From the NCBI RefSeq assembly GCF_026274175.1, contig NZ_JAPHNL010000001.1:62001-126000 (forward strand): a stretch of 64,000 nucleotides of DNA, written 5' to 3'. Positions within the stretch are counted from its first letter, which is position 1; each line of letters begins with the position of its first letter. The position numbers and the translations under genes are program-made. Below the pieces are notes generated by a model. That model was not told the DNA's origin, did no database searches, and worked only from the letters and a program-made list of their open reading frames with translations. Below are positions 17,503 to 26,076 of the stretch, piece after piece. Origin of the DNA: Streptomyces beihaiensis (GTDB lineage: Bacteria > Actinomycetota > Actinomycetes > Streptomycetales > Streptomycetaceae).

Positions 17503-17880
17503 GTGAACCTGGTGCCCATGTCGATCTTCGCAACCGCCGTGGTGCTGCTCATCGCCGCGCTTCACGTCTATATCATGGTCCTTGAGATGTTTTTGTGGAC
17601 CGGTCCGAGGGCTCGAGCCGCATTCGGGACGAGTGTCGAGTTCGCCTCCGAGACGAAGGCGCTCGCTGCCAATCAGGGCCTGTACAACGGTTTCCTCGCG
17701 GCCGGTCTGGTGTGGGGCGCCGTGGCGTCCGGCCCGGCGGGCTTCCAGGCGAGAGTGTTCTTCCTGCTGTGCGTCGCCGTAGCCGGCGCGTACGGGGCCG
17801 CCACGGCCGGCCGTAAGATCCTCTTCGTGCAGACCGTTCCGGCTTTGATCGGCCTGGCGCTCGTAGTGGCGGCTTACTGA
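17503..17880 (+). CDS. DUF1304 integral membrane protein
   Basis: A 125-residue protein with four predicted membrane helices. The GTG at 17503 has GAGGTGA seven bases upstream; an in-frame ATG at 17518 is the alternative. It contains LHVYIMVLEMFLWTGPRARAAFG and then ALAANQGLYNGFLAAGLVWG, the two signature blocks of DUF1304 (H-x-Y-I-M-V-L-E-M-F-L-W and N-x-G-x-Y-N-G-F-L). The biochemical role of this family is unknown. It stands alone with the same orientation as the TetR gene, 237 bases downstream. Confidence 0.9.
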   Translation: MNLVPMSIFATAVVLLIAALHVYIMVLEMFLWTGPRARAAFGTSVEFASETKALAANQGLYNGFLAAGLVWGAVASGPAGFQARVFFLLCVAVAGAYGAATAGRKILFVQTVPALIGLALVVAAY

Positions 17881-18626
17881 ACAGGGTTGACGGCATGTCA
17901 GTGGCGGGGGTCGATCGGATGATGTGAAGGTCCTGAATCATGCATCTCCGTCTCAGGCTGCCTTCACCGGCGTGGCGCGCCCATACCTTGCCGAGCCGCT
18001 GGCCGGGTTGACCCCCACCCGATCCGGGCGCGATCGGAAGAGCTCATTCCCGAATTCCTGACAGCGCGGCTCACCGATCGACGCTCGCGCCCTCCACTCG
18101 GCGTCCGTGAAGATGTGGCGGGGCGTTTATTTATTCGTATGCGGCCGCCCCATTCCGACTGGGCGGCCGGCGCCGCGCGCACCCGGGGCGCCCCCGCGCC
18201 GCGCCTGCCCTGCGTCCGCTCCAACGGACGACCGCGCGCCTGCTGCGAGGACTACGGCTTCGCGCACCACGGCGACGTGCCCGTCAGCCGCGCCCCGGGC
18301 CGGCGCTCCCGCGACGGCCGGGCCGCCTGGGGTCGGACGGTATGAACTGCACTTGAGAAAAGGGGAGTCGAGGGGGAGTTGAGGCGTGACAGGCATACGT
18401 CGCGGGCGAACTCCACCGTGCCGGGCGGGGCGGCCGCGCCTGGTCGGTGTGCGCGGGGCGAGGTCGTCGGCCGGGCGGACGGATTTGCCGAATCGGCAAC
18501 GGGCGGGGCGCCGACGTGCCAACCGCTGAATGATTGCTGCTGGTGTCCCCGCCCGGAGTACGGCAGTCGGTTCCGGCCCGGCCATGGGCGCCGGTCATCC
18601 GTACTGTGCCGCGTCCAGGAGGATCC
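17881..18626. other. 746-base region without a recognisable gene
   Basis: Short frames on both strands look like composition artefacts. A small AT-rich patch (TTTATTTATTCG near 18127) stands out against the GC-rich background. The last bases hold the AGGAGG ribosome site of the epoxide hydrolase. Nothing else could be supported. Confidence 0.4.
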
Positions 18627-19610
18627 ATGCTGCCCTCGCCCGCCGCCCCCCGCACCCATCGCCTGGTGCCCTCGCCCGCCGGACGGACCCACCTGGTGGA
18701 GCAGGGCAGCGGGCCGTTGGTCCTGCTCGTGCACGGATTTCCCGAATCCTGGTACGCGTGGCGCCACCAGCTGTCGGCACTGGCCGCGGCCGGGTACCGG
18801 GCCGTGGCCATGGACGTCCGTGGTCATGGGCGCTCCTCCCGGCCCGACGCGGTCGACGCCTACCGGATTCTCGAACTCGTGGAGGACGGCGCCGCGGTGG
18901 TTCGCGCCCTCGGAGAGCGGACCGCGGTGATCGTCGGGCACGACTGGGGCGCGACCGTAGCCGCCACCTCCGCGCTGGTCCGGCCCGACGTCTTCCGTGC
19001 CGTCGGACTGCTCAGCGTGCCCTACACTCCGCCGGGCGGGCCCAGGCCCAGTGAGGTGTTCGCGCGGATGGGCGGGGCCGAGGAGTTCTACGTCTCCTAC
19101 TTTCAGCGGCCGGGCCGCGCCGAGGCGGAGATCGAGCCCGACGTGCGCCGCTGGCTGGCCGGCTTCTACGCCGCGCTGTCCGCCGACACCATGCCCGCGC
19201 CGGGCGCGCCGGACCCTCATTTCGTCAGCCGAGGGGGCAGGCTGTGTGACCGGTTCCCGGCCGGTCGTCTGCCGTCCTGGCTGTCCGAGCGCGATCTCGA
19301 CGTCTACGCCGCCGAGTTCGAGCGGACCGGCCTGGCCGGGGCGCTGGCCCGCTATCGGAACATGGACCGGGACTGGGAGGACCTGACCGAGTACGACGGC
19401 GCCCCGATCACCCAGCCGTCGCTGTTCGTGGGCGGGGCGCTGGACGCCTCCACCACCTGGCTGGCGGACGCGATCAAGGCGTTTCCCAGCACTCTGCCCG
19501 GCCTGGCCGCGTCCCACATCCTCGACGGCTGCGGCCACTGGATCCAGCAGGAACGCCCCGCGGAGGTCAACCGGTCCCTCATCGACTGGCTCGGCTCGCT
19601 GGCCGACTGA
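18627..19610 (+). CDS. Epoxide hydrolase-like alpha/beta hydrolase
   Basis: A 327-residue protein with a perfect AGGAGG site before the ATG. HGFPES (36-41) forms the oxyanion region; GHDWGA places the nucleophile Asp at residue 106 rather than Ser. A cap domain follows, and the catalytic His is in GCGHWIQQERP near the C-terminus, with a probable acid in GALDAST. This is the soluble epoxide hydrolase pattern: a covalent ester on Asp is hydrolysed to give a diol. It acts in the cytosol; the substrate is unknown. It appears monocistronic. Confidence 0.9.
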   Translation: MLPSPAAPRTHRLVPSPAGRTHLVEQGSGPLVLLVHGFPESWYAWRHQLSALAAAGYRAVAMDVRGHGRSSRPDAVDAYRILELVEDGAAVVRALGERTAVIVGHDWGATVAATSALVRPDVFRAVGLLSVPYTPPGGPRPSEVFARMGGAEEFYVSYFQRPGRAEAEIEPDVRRWLAGFYAALSADTMPAPGAPDPHFVSRGGRLCDRFPAGRLPSWLSERDLDVYAAEFERTGLAGALARYRNMDRDWEDLTEYDGAPITQPSLFVGGALDASTTWLADAIKAFPSTLPGLAASHILDGCGHWIQQERPAEVNRSLIDWLGSLAD

Positions 19611-19663
19611 CGCACCCGAAGGGCGTCGGCCGAGCGACACGCGGGCGTTCGTCACGACAGTCA

Positions 19664-19691
19664 CTGTCATCGGGTGTTAGCCTGATGACAG
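19664..19691. promoter_or_regulatory. 28-bp palindromic operator before the SDR gene
   Basis: CTGTCATC (19664-19671) and GATGACAG (19684-19691) are perfect 8-base inverted arms separated by 12 bases. It lies 69 bases before the SDR start codon. The form fits a dimeric repressor site such as TetR, but no regulator gene is adjacent. Confidence 0.55.
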
Positions 19692-19760
19692 GACCTGACA
19701 TCACTCCGCTGGTCGCCCGGTGCGGCACCACGGAGACTGGATCTTGGAGGAGGCACTCCC

Positions 19761-20696
19761 ATGCGCGTGTTCGTCACCGGCGCGTCCGGCTGGATCGGTT
19801 CCGCCGCCGTCGCCGAGCTCATCGACGCGGGGCACGACGTCGTCGGGCTCGCCCGCTCGCAGGCGTCCGCCGCCGCGCTGACCGCCGCCGGGGTCGCAGC
19901 GGTCCGCGGCAGCCTCGACGACCTCGACGTCCTGCGTGAGGCGTCGGCCGCGGCCGACGGCGTCATCCACCTCGCGTTCAAGCACGACGTCGCCTTCGAG
20001 CAAGGAGACTTCAAGGCGGCGGCCGACGCGGACCGGCGGGCCACCGAGGCGATGGGTGAGGCGCTGGTCGGCACCGGCAAGCCCTTCGTCCTGGCCTCCG
20101 GTACGCCCGTGGAGCCCGGCCGTGTGGCAACCGAGAACGACGGGCACGACGTGCCGCCACCCGGCTCCGTGCCGCCCGAGATGTCCGGCCTCGTGGGGCG
20201 GCTGGCCACGGCCGAGTGGACCCTCGCGCTGGCCGACCGCGGCGTGCGCTCATCCGTCGTCCGTCTCCCGCGCACCAATCACGGCGAGGGCGACAAGGGG
20301 TTCATCGCGACGCTGGTCGGCATCGCCCGCGACAAGGGTGTCGCCGGGCACTACGGCGACGGCACCAACCGCTGGCCCGCCGTTCACCGTCTCGACTCCG
20401 CGCACATGTTCCGCGTCGCACTGGAGAAGGCGTCGGCCGGCTCCACCCTGCACGCCGTCGCCGACGAAGGCGTGTCGCTGCGCGACATCGCCGAGGTGAT
20501 CGGCCGGCACCTGGGGCTCGAGGTTGCCTCTGTCCCGCCCGAGGAAGCGGGCGGGCACTTCGGGTGGCTGGCCGGGGTCCTCGCCGCCGACCAGCCGGCC
20601 TCCAGCGTCCTGAGCCAGGAACTGACGGGATGGCGGCCCACGCAGCCCGGTCTGCTCGACGACCTGGACAAGGGTCACTACTTTCGGGTGGCGTAG
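19761..20696 (+). CDS. NAD(P)-dependent epimerase/dehydratase-like atypical SDR
   Basis: A 311-residue protein with a GGAGGAGG ribosome site. The N-terminal MRVFVTGASGWIGSA is the TGxxGxIG dinucleotide-binding loop of extended/atypical SDRs, and DDLDVLREASAAADGVIHLA the following conserved beta-strand. The usual YxxxK catalytic pair is not seen (the region reads SGLVGRLATAEWTLAL), which places it with atypical SDRs. The C-terminal part contains YGDGTNRWPAVHRLDSAHMF. It is probably a reductase or NAD(P)H sensor. The strong palindrome upstream suggests inducible expression. Confidence 0.88.
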   Translation: MRVFVTGASGWIGSAAVAELIDAGHDVVGLARSQASAAALTAAGVAAVRGSLDDLDVLREASAAADGVIHLAFKHDVAFEQGDFKAAADADRRATEAMGEALVGTGKPFVLASGTPVEPGRVATENDGHDVPPPGSVPPEMSGLVGRLATAEWTLALADRGVRSSVVRLPRTNHGEGDKGFIATLVGIARDKGVAGHYGDGTNRWPAVHRLDSAHMFRVALEKASAGSTLHAVADEGVSLRDIAEVIGRHLGLEVASVPPEEAGGHFGWLAGVLAADQPASSVLSQELTGWRPTQPGLLDDLDKGHYFRVA

Positions 20697-20739
20697 TCGG
20701 TACGATGGCCGGGGCGACGGCGCGGGCGCAAGGGCGGGT

Positions 20740-21036
20740 TCAGCCCTGCGGGAAGTGCTGCTGCTGTTGCCCCATGGCCTGCTGAGGCGCCTGCGCCTGC
20801 GCCTGCGCCTGCGCGAGCATCGCCTCCGCCTGCTCCTTGGGGAGCTGGTGCTGGACGCCGCAGAACGTGCACTGCGTACGGAACTTCGTCGTGATGGGGA
20901 ACAGCGGCACGAAGAACAGCGTGAACTTGGTGACGTACTTGCGCAGCGCGTGCGCCGCGGGATTGCCGCAGCTGCCGCAGACCAATGTGAGCATGGCCAG
21001 CTGGAAGACATAGCCGCGCGTACCGAAAATGATCAT
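20740..21036 (-). CDS. Small zinc-ribbon membrane-associated protein
   Basis: A 98-residue protein, MIIFGTRGYVFQLAMLTLVC, with two CxxC pairs (CGSCG and CTFCG) forming a zinc ribbon split by an FTLFFVPLFPITTKF hydrophobic segment. The C-terminus is a low-complexity AQAQAQAQ and QQQQ tail. This matches the bacterial zinc-ribbon family whose members precede a single hydrophobic stretch. Its role is unknown. It is convergent with the SDR gene, 43 bases apart. Confidence 0.85.
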   Translation of the reverse strand: MIIFGTRGYVFQLAMLTLVCGSCGNPAAHALRKYVTKFTLFFVPLFPITTKFRTQCTFCGVQHQLPKEQAEAMLAQAQAQAQAPQQAMGQQQQHFPQG

Positions 21037-21111
21037 TACTGTCCCTCCCCTTCCGGCCGCACCGAGCGACCGGTCCGGGCGTCATCGTAGAGGGCGCCGC
21101 CTCCGCCCCGC

Positions 21112-21753
21112 TCACAGGCCGTACCGGCGAGCGGAATGCTCCTCCTGCGCGAGGCGGCGCAGCGCGAGCAGCACCGGCTCGAACAGCACGGCCGCCGCGA
21201 CCGCCGACTCCACCTTCTGGGAGTCGTCGGGGAACGTGTCCAGGTGGTCCAGGTCCAGCCGCGCCAGCTCGTCCATCCGCCGCGCGTACTGCGCGAGCAC
21301 GTCGAGGCTGCCCGCGAAACCCAGCCGGACCAGCGTCGTGACCGAGCTGATCAGCGAACGATAGCTGGGCGACAGCGCCCCCAGCTCGCGCGCGTGGTTC
21401 CAGCCCATGTCCGTGAGGAAACCGTCCAGGCCCTCCGTCACCTCGGCCGCCAGCGGATCTCCCTCCGGCGCGTCCGGCGGATGCGGCAGCGCCCACAACG
21501 CCGCGCCCAGCCGGAAAGACGTGCCCAGCGACTCGTCGTCGATGTGCCGCAGCACCTCGCGCACCGTGGCGACGGGCACCCCGCCGATCTGGATGAGCGC
21601 GCGCACCAGGTTGAGCCGGCGCAGATGGCTCTCGTCGTAGGCCGCCTGCGTCGCGCTGATCCGCTGCCCCGGCGGCAGCAGCCCCTCGCGCAGGTAGTAC
21701 TTGATCGTGCCGGCCGACACGCCGCTGCGCTCGCTCAGTTCGGCAAGACGCAT
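21112..21753 (-). CDS. MerR-family transcriptional regulator
   Basis: A 213-residue protein. MRLAELSERSGVSAGTIKYYLREGLLPPG is the MerR helix-turn-helix and first wing; YDESHLRRLNLVRALIQIGG and VATVREVLRHID are the second helical pair. The C-terminal part is a helical effector domain without Cys clusters, so it is not a metal sensor of the MerR/CueR kind. The ATG at 21753 has AAGGG upstream. It is divergent from the DUF4188 gene with a 21-bp palindrome between them, so it likely controls that gene and itself. Confidence 0.92.
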   Translation of the reverse strand: MRLAELSERSGVSAGTIKYYLREGLLPPGQRISATQAAYDESHLRRLNLVRALIQIGGVPVATVREVLRHIDDESLGTSFRLGAALWALPHPPDAPEGDPLAAEVTEGLDGFLTDMGWNHARELGALSPSYRSLISSVTTLVRLGFAGSLDVLAQYARRMDELARLDLDHLDTFPDDSQKVESAVAAAVLFEPVLLALRRLAQEEHSARRYGL

Positions 21754-21769
21754 CCCTTGTGCACCCCCA

Positions 21770-21790
21770 TTGGAAAGTGTCACTATCCAA
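21770..21790. promoter_or_regulatory. 21-bp palindrome, likely MerR operator
   Basis: TTGGA, a mismatch, AGTG, centre, CACT, a mismatch, TCCAA: a near-perfect 21-bp inverted repeat between the divergent MerR and DUF4188 start codons (read on the minus strand). The long central dyad suits MerR-type DNA untwisting. Confidence 0.7.
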
Positions 21791-21869
21791 CCACGGAAAC
21801 GGGCTCTCCGGCATCCCCGGACGGCCCTGCCGTGTCGCATCGTCCGCCGCATCATGTCTGGGGGAGTTC

Positions 21870-22349
21870 ATGCCTGTGAAGCCGGAGTCGGGACGCACGA
21901 CGGCGGCCGCCGAGGGGGACGTCGTGATATTCCTCATCGGCCTGCGGATCAACCGGTTCTGGGCCGTGCACCGCTGGCTCCCGCTGATGTGGGCGATGCC
22001 CATGATGCTCAGGGAACTGAGCAGGAACCGCTCCCTGGGGCTGCTCCACCACATCCTGCTCGCCCAGAACCCGTGGACGTTCTACGTCGTGCAGTACTGG
22101 GAGTCCAAGGAGAAGCTCCTCACGTACGCCGCCGCCCCCGACCGGCTGCACCGGCCCTGGTGGGCACGGCTGAACCGCTACGCCCGCAACAGCCGCGGCC
22201 AGGTGGGCATCTGGCACGAGACGTACGCCGTCCCGAAGGGCTCGTACGAGAGCATCTACGGCGACATGCCGCCCTACGGCCTCGGCAAGGCGTACGGGAC
22301 CCGGCCGCTGCGTGACGGAGTGCAGGCGCGGGAGCGGCTCGCGGGCTGA
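21870..22349 (+). CDS. DUF4188 (monooxygenase-fold) protein
   Basis: A 159-residue protein with a GGGGAG site before the ATG at 21870. It contains DVVIFLIGLRINRFWAVHRW, FYVVQYWESKEKLLTYA, and GIWHETYAVPKGSYESIYGD, ending MPPYGLGKA; these are the blocks of DUF4188 proteins, which resemble heme- or dimeric alpha/beta-barrel monooxygenases. The substrate is unknown. It is paired with the divergent MerR regulator, suggesting inducible defence against a small molecule. Confidence 0.88.
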   Translation: MPVKPESGRTTAAAEGDVVIFLIGLRINRFWAVHRWLPLMWAMPMMLRELSRNRSLGLLHHILLAQNPWTFYVVQYWESKEKLLTYAAAPDRLHRPWWARLNRYARNSRGQVGIWHETYAVPKGSYESIYGDMPPYGLGKAYGTRPLRDGVQARERLAG

Positions 22350-22452
22350 CGCCGCGCCGGATGCCCCGTCGAGCACAGGCGAACGGCCCGGCCGTGCAGG
22401 GGGCGGCCGGGCCGAATCGGCAGATCGGCGGTAGTGATGAAAGGATTGCCCC

Positions 22453-22950
22453 ATGGCAATCAAGACCTACTTCGACATCACGATCGACGGCGAGCCCGCC
22501 GGGCGGATCACGTTCAACCTCTTCGAGGACGTCGTCCCGAAGACCGCGGAGAACTTCCGCGCCCTGTGCACCGGTGAGAAGGGCTTCGGCTACGCCGGCT
22601 CGTCCTTCCACCGCGTCATCCCGCAGTTCATGCTGCAGGGCGGCGACTTCACCGCCGGAAACGGCACCGGCGGCAAGTCCATCTACGGCGAGAAGTTCGC
22701 CGACGAGAACTTCAAGCTCAAGCACGACCGTCCGGGCCTGCTCTCCATGGCCAACGCGGGCCCGAACAGCAACGGCTCGCAGTTCTTCGTCACGACCGTC
22801 GTCACCGACTGGCTGGACGGCAAGCACGTCGTCTTCGGCGAGGTCGCGGACGAGGACAGCATGAAGCTCGTCAAGAAGATCGAGGCGCTGGGCTCGCGCT
22901 CCGGCGCCACCTCGGCGAAGATCACCATCTCCGAGTCCGGCCAGCTCTGA
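22453..22950 (+). CDS. Cyclophilin-type peptidyl-prolyl cis-trans isomerase
   Basis: A 165-residue, complete single-domain cyclophilin A-like enzyme. AAAGGA lies nine bases before the ATG. The active site is intact: [17 protein letters not shown] (His53, Arg54, Phe59, Gln62), [15 protein letters not shown], and [12 protein letters not shown]. It catalyses proline isomerisation in the cytosol. It has an unusually eukaryote-like sequence, as known for several actinobacterial cyclophilins. It is convergent with the FUSC gene across a strong terminator. Confidence 0.96.
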   Translation: MAIKTYFDITIDGEPAGRITFNLFEDVVPKTAENFRALCTGEKGFGYAGSSFHRVIPQFMLQGGDFTAGNGTGGKSIYGEKFADENFKLKHDRPGLLSMANAGPNSNGSQFFVTTVVTDWLDGKHVVFGEVADEDSMKLVKKIEALGSRSGATSAKITISESGQL

Positions 22951-22982
22951 TCCCGCACCACCGAGCCGGCGCCGAGCGCCTC

Positions 22983-23018
22983 GGAGCCGGGTTCCCGCAT
23001 CGGTGGGAACCCGGCTCC
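22983..23018. terminator. Bidirectional terminator between cyclophilin and FUSC genes
   Basis: GGAGCCGGGTTCCC (22983-22996) pairs with GGGAACCCGGCTCC (23005-23018), a perfect 14-bp stem with an 8-base loop, between two convergent genes. Confidence 0.85.
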
Positions 23019-23025
23019 GGCCCCG

Positions 23026-25284
23026 TCACGCGCGCGTGCTCGACGGCACGCCCAGGGGGCGCGCGAGACCGCTGACCCCCTCGTCGAGCCGTTGCAGATG
23101 GCGCAGCACACGGAACGTCACCGTGTTCGCGGCGGGCACGCCCAGACCGTCGGTCTCCAGCATCGCCGCGATACTGGCCCCCGCCTCGACACTGCCGGAT
23201 GTGTCCTTGTCGCTGACATGCGCGACAAGGACCTCGATGTTGCCCGCGATGCGCCGCGCCGCCCGGCCCAGACGCGGATCGGCCGCCACCCGCTTGCTGT
23301 AGGGCACGAGCTCGGCCGTCGCCGCCAGCGAACGCGCGTGGTACGCCGCCGTCTCCAGCAGAGCCACCACGTAGCGGGCCGTCTCCCGGCGGCCGCGCAG
23401 CGGGGTGATCGGATGCGTCAGCGGACGCGTCGAGGCCCGCAGGTCGTCCAGGGCCGTGTCGAGGTCCCGCGCCCGGTCGAGCAGATCCACCGCAGGGCCA
23501 CCGCTGAGCTGCTCCACCGCCCCGGCCACCACGTCGCCCAGGCGTTCGAGCACGGTCGCGAGATGCTCGTCGGTGCGCCGGTCGGTACGGACCGGCAGCA
23601 CCAGCATCGCCGCGACGATGCCACACGCAGCGCCCAGCGCCGTCTCCTCGATGCGCAGCACCAGAACATCGAGGCTGTAGGTGTTGAGCAGCGTGTACAG
23701 CAGCCCGAGCATCGCGGTCACGAAGAACGACATGAGCGCGTACGACACCGGAGCCGTGAAGAACATGGCGAACACGCACGCGAGCACGAGCACGAACGCC
23801 GTCCAGGTGTGGTGGCCCACCGCCCCGGCGAGCAGCACCCCCGCCACGACCCCGAGCACGGTGCCGAGCAGCCGCCGGTAGCCCTTGACCACGATCTCGC
23901 CCGTGGACGCCGTGTTGAGGAAGACGACCCAGCAGGTCAGAACCGCCCAGTACCAACGCTGTGTGGACAGCAGTTCGCCGCCGACGATCGCGAGCGCCGA
24001 CCCCACCGAGACCTGGAAGGCCGCGCGCGTGGTGGGTCTGGCCAGGCCCACCGGCCCGGCGTCGTCGGTGTCCGGTTCCGCGCCGTCCACGCCGGTGACC
24101 GACACGTCCTCCGCGTCGAACTCCTCGCGCGAACGCGTCGTGGCGGGGGAGTCGTCCGACTCGTCCTGCGGGCCGTCGAGCGCGAGCCTGAGGCCGAGCA
24201 CCGAGCGGGCCGCCTCACCGATGCCGCGGAACACGTCCTGCGCGGCGAGCGTCGCACCCGGCGGGATCCGCTCCTCGTCGCGGTAGCCCAGCAGACGGTT
24301 GCGCACATGGGCGACGGCCGTGCCCCGGTCGGCGTCCACCGGCCGTGCCATGAGCAGGCGCAGAGCGGCCAGGTCACGGCGGAGCGTCGCGGTCGTCTCG
24401 TCCTCGCGCGGCGGCGCTGCCGCCACGGCGGGGGCCGGAGCGCCCGGCAGATGCAGCGTCAGCGTGTCGGCGCGCTCGGCGCTGCGGGCGGTGAGAAGCA
24501 ACATGCCGAGCCGCTCGGCCGCCACCTCGGCGTCGGCGACACGCCGCTGGATCAGTGACGCCGCAGCCGCGTCCCGCGTGCCGTCCTCCAGGCGCCCCTG
24601 GATGAGCAACGCCACCTCGTGCACCCGGGCCGTGCGCCGCCGCAGCTCGTCGAGGACGTCGTCCAGGTCCTCGGGGGCCGCGTCCAGCAGCCGCGTCTGC
24701 GCGTCCACCAGCTGCGCCAGACGCGCCCGGAACGCCTCCCGCAACCGGCCGAGGACACGCTGCGGCGTCTCCCGCACCAGCGCGAACCGCGCCACCGCGC
24801 CGCAGGCGAGCGCGATCGCCAGCACACCCGACAGGCGCGGCAGCTGACCGACCGACGCCCCGACGAAGAGCGAGACGAAGTAGACCTGAAAGCCGATCAG
24901 ACCGAGCGCGGTGCCCCGGTCCCCGAACCGGCGGCAGTACACCGCCCCGAAGATCAGCGCCACGAACGAGACGTCGCTCACCACGACCATCCCGTGCAGC
25001 ATCGCGCCGAGAGCCATCGCGGCGAGCGCCACCGGAAGGCCGAGGGCCAGCGTGACGGCCTGCCCGCGCACCGTCTTCTCGCGGATCGCGAACGTGCCGA
25101 CCATCGCCGTCATCGCGCCCGCCACCATGTGCGCCACCGGAGATCCCAGCAGAGCGAGCACGGCCAGGGTCAGCCCGATCGCGGCGACGGTCCGCAGCCC
25201 CGCGGCCAGCCGCAACAACCCCGGATCGGACGCCACGAAGCGGTCCAGGGCTCTGGGGCCCGTCGGTATCGGGCGTCGCGCCAC
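23026..25284 (-). CDS. FUSC-family (aromatic acid exporter-like) membrane protein
   Basis: About 752 residues. I chose the GTG at 25284, which has TTGGAG eight bases before it; another GTG nine bases further up overlaps that site. There are two membrane halves, each with about six helices: the first starts near LAAGLRTVAAIGLTLAVLALL, and the second near FQVSVGSALAIVGGELLSTQ with RWYWAVLTCWVVFLNTAST, GTVLGVVAGVLLAG and YRRLLG. Hydrophilic helical regions follow each half. This is the FUSC/YccS-AaeB layout, proposed to export aromatic or toxic acids. It is monocistronic and divergent from a small membrane-protein gene. Confidence 0.9.
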   Translation of the reverse strand: MARRPIPTGPRALDRFVASDPGLLRLAAGLRTVAAIGLTLAVLALLGSPVAHMVAGAMTAMVGTFAIREKTVRGQAVTLALGLPVALAAMALGAMLHGMVVVSDVSFVALIFGAVYCRRFGDRGTALGLIGFQVYFVSLFVGASVGQLPRLSGVLAIALACGAVARFALVRETPQRVLGRLREAFRARLAQLVDAQTRLLDAAPEDLDDVLDELRRRTARVHEVALLIQGRLEDGTRDAAAASLIQRRVADAEVAAERLGMLLLTARSAERADTLTLHLPGAPAPAVAAAPPREDETTATLRRDLAALRLLMARPVDADRGTAVAHVRNRLLGYRDEERIPPGATLAAQDVFRGIGEAARSVLGLRLALDGPQDESDDSPATTRSREEFDAEDVSVTGVDGAEPDTDDAGPVGLARPTTRAAFQVSVGSALAIVGGELLSTQRWYWAVLTCWVVFLNTASTGEIVVKGYRRLLGTVLGVVAGVLLAGAVGHHTWTAFVLVLACVFAMFFTAPVSYALMSFFVTAMLGLLYTLLNTYSLDVLVLRIEETALGAACGIVAAMLVLPVRTDRRTDEHLATVLERLGDVVAGAVEQLSGGPAVDLLDRARDLDTALDDLRASTRPLTHPITPLRGRRETARYVVALLETAAYHARSLAATAELVPYSKRVAADPRLGRAARRIAGNIEVLVAHVSDKDTSGSVEAGASIAAMLETDGLGVPAANTVTFRVLRHLQRLDEGVSGLARPLGVPSSTRA

Positions 25285-25432
25285 CTGCGTCACTCCAAGA
25301 TCGATCCGTCGTCGGCGGTACGAGCATACGAGTGAGCGAACAGGGTGCGGGCATGCGGCCAATTGGTGGGACACGGCGGGCGCGGGGCCACGTGTTCCCG
25401 GACGCGGGTGGGTCATATCGGACGATGGTCAG

Positions 25433-25630
25433 ATGATCGATGTAGTGGTCCTGCTGTGCGGGGCGATCGGTGTCGCCCTCCTGACCGAAGCCGCCTGGAC
25501 GATGCGGCGCAGCGTGCGGGAAGGGGGTGACACGGCGGCCGTCGTCGCCAAGGCCGTCAGCATCGCGATGAGCGCATCGGTGTGCGGAGCGCTCGGCCTC
25601 GCCACCGTCCTCGTCTTCGCCGTACGCTGA
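25433..25630 (+). CDS. Small two-helix membrane protein, unknown
   Basis: A 65-residue frame: MIDVVVLLCGAIGVALLTEA, a short basic loop WTMRRSVREGGD, then a second hydrophobic helix ending LVFAVR. Two membrane spans are predicted. No Shine-Dalgarno is evident, so expression may be leaderless or the start may differ. It sits in the spacer divergent from the FUSC gene. No family was recognised. Confidence 0.5.
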   Translation: MIDVVVLLCGAIGVALLTEAAWTMRRSVREGGDTAAVVAKAVSIAMSASVCGALGLATVLVFAVR

Positions 25631-25674
25631 CGCCCCGGCCACCGTCGCACGAGCCGACTTCGCGACGCGTGCCC

Positions 25675-26076
25675 TCAGCGCCCCCGCCGACGCCACCACA
25701 CCCCGACGAGGGTCGCGCACGCCACCGCGGCGAGCAGCAGCGCGAGATTGCGCGGATAGTCCAACGGCAGCACCGACGCATTGGCGGGGCGCCCCGGCCG
25801 CAGCAGCACCGGCCCCGCCACCAGCGTCAGACACCCCGCCGTGACCAGACCCGCCCGGACGACACCGCGCGCCCGCCCCGCCCCCAGCAGCAGGCCGAGG
25901 CAGAACACCAGCGGCGCGAGCACCCCGTCGTGCAGGACCAGCGCGCCCGCCAGCCACCACGCCACCCGCAGCGGAGTCCCCGCCCGCGTGTCCGTCCACA
26001 GCAGATACGCGCCGTACCCCAGCAGGGCGGCACCGGTCGCCCCGGCGGCCACCCGGAGTCCCGCGGCCGCCCTCAT
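25675..26076 (-). CDS. Small integral membrane protein coupled to the oxidoreductase
   Basis: A 133-residue protein, MRAAAGLRVAAGATGAALLG, with about four predicted helices (GTPLRVAWWLAGALVLHDGV, LAPLVFCLGLLLGAG, LVTAGCLTLVAGPVLLR, LALLLAAVACATLVGVWW). The ATG overlaps the stop codon of the molybdopterin oxidoreductase gene (ATGA), so the two are translationally coupled. It may be a membrane partner of that redox protein. No cofactor-ligand pattern is seen. Confidence 0.75.
   Translation of the reverse strand: MRAAAGLRVAAGATGAALLGYGAYLLWTDTRAGTPLRVAWWLAGALVLHDGVLAPLVFCLGLLLGAGRARGVVRAGLVTAGCLTLVAGPVLLRPGRPANASVLPLDYPRNLALLLAAVACATLVGVWWRRRGR

Noticed and set aside
18107-18382. Small open frames in the 746-base spacer
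   Set aside because: No family, weak codon bias, and no Shine-Dalgarno; the conserved epoxide hydrolase start lies further on.
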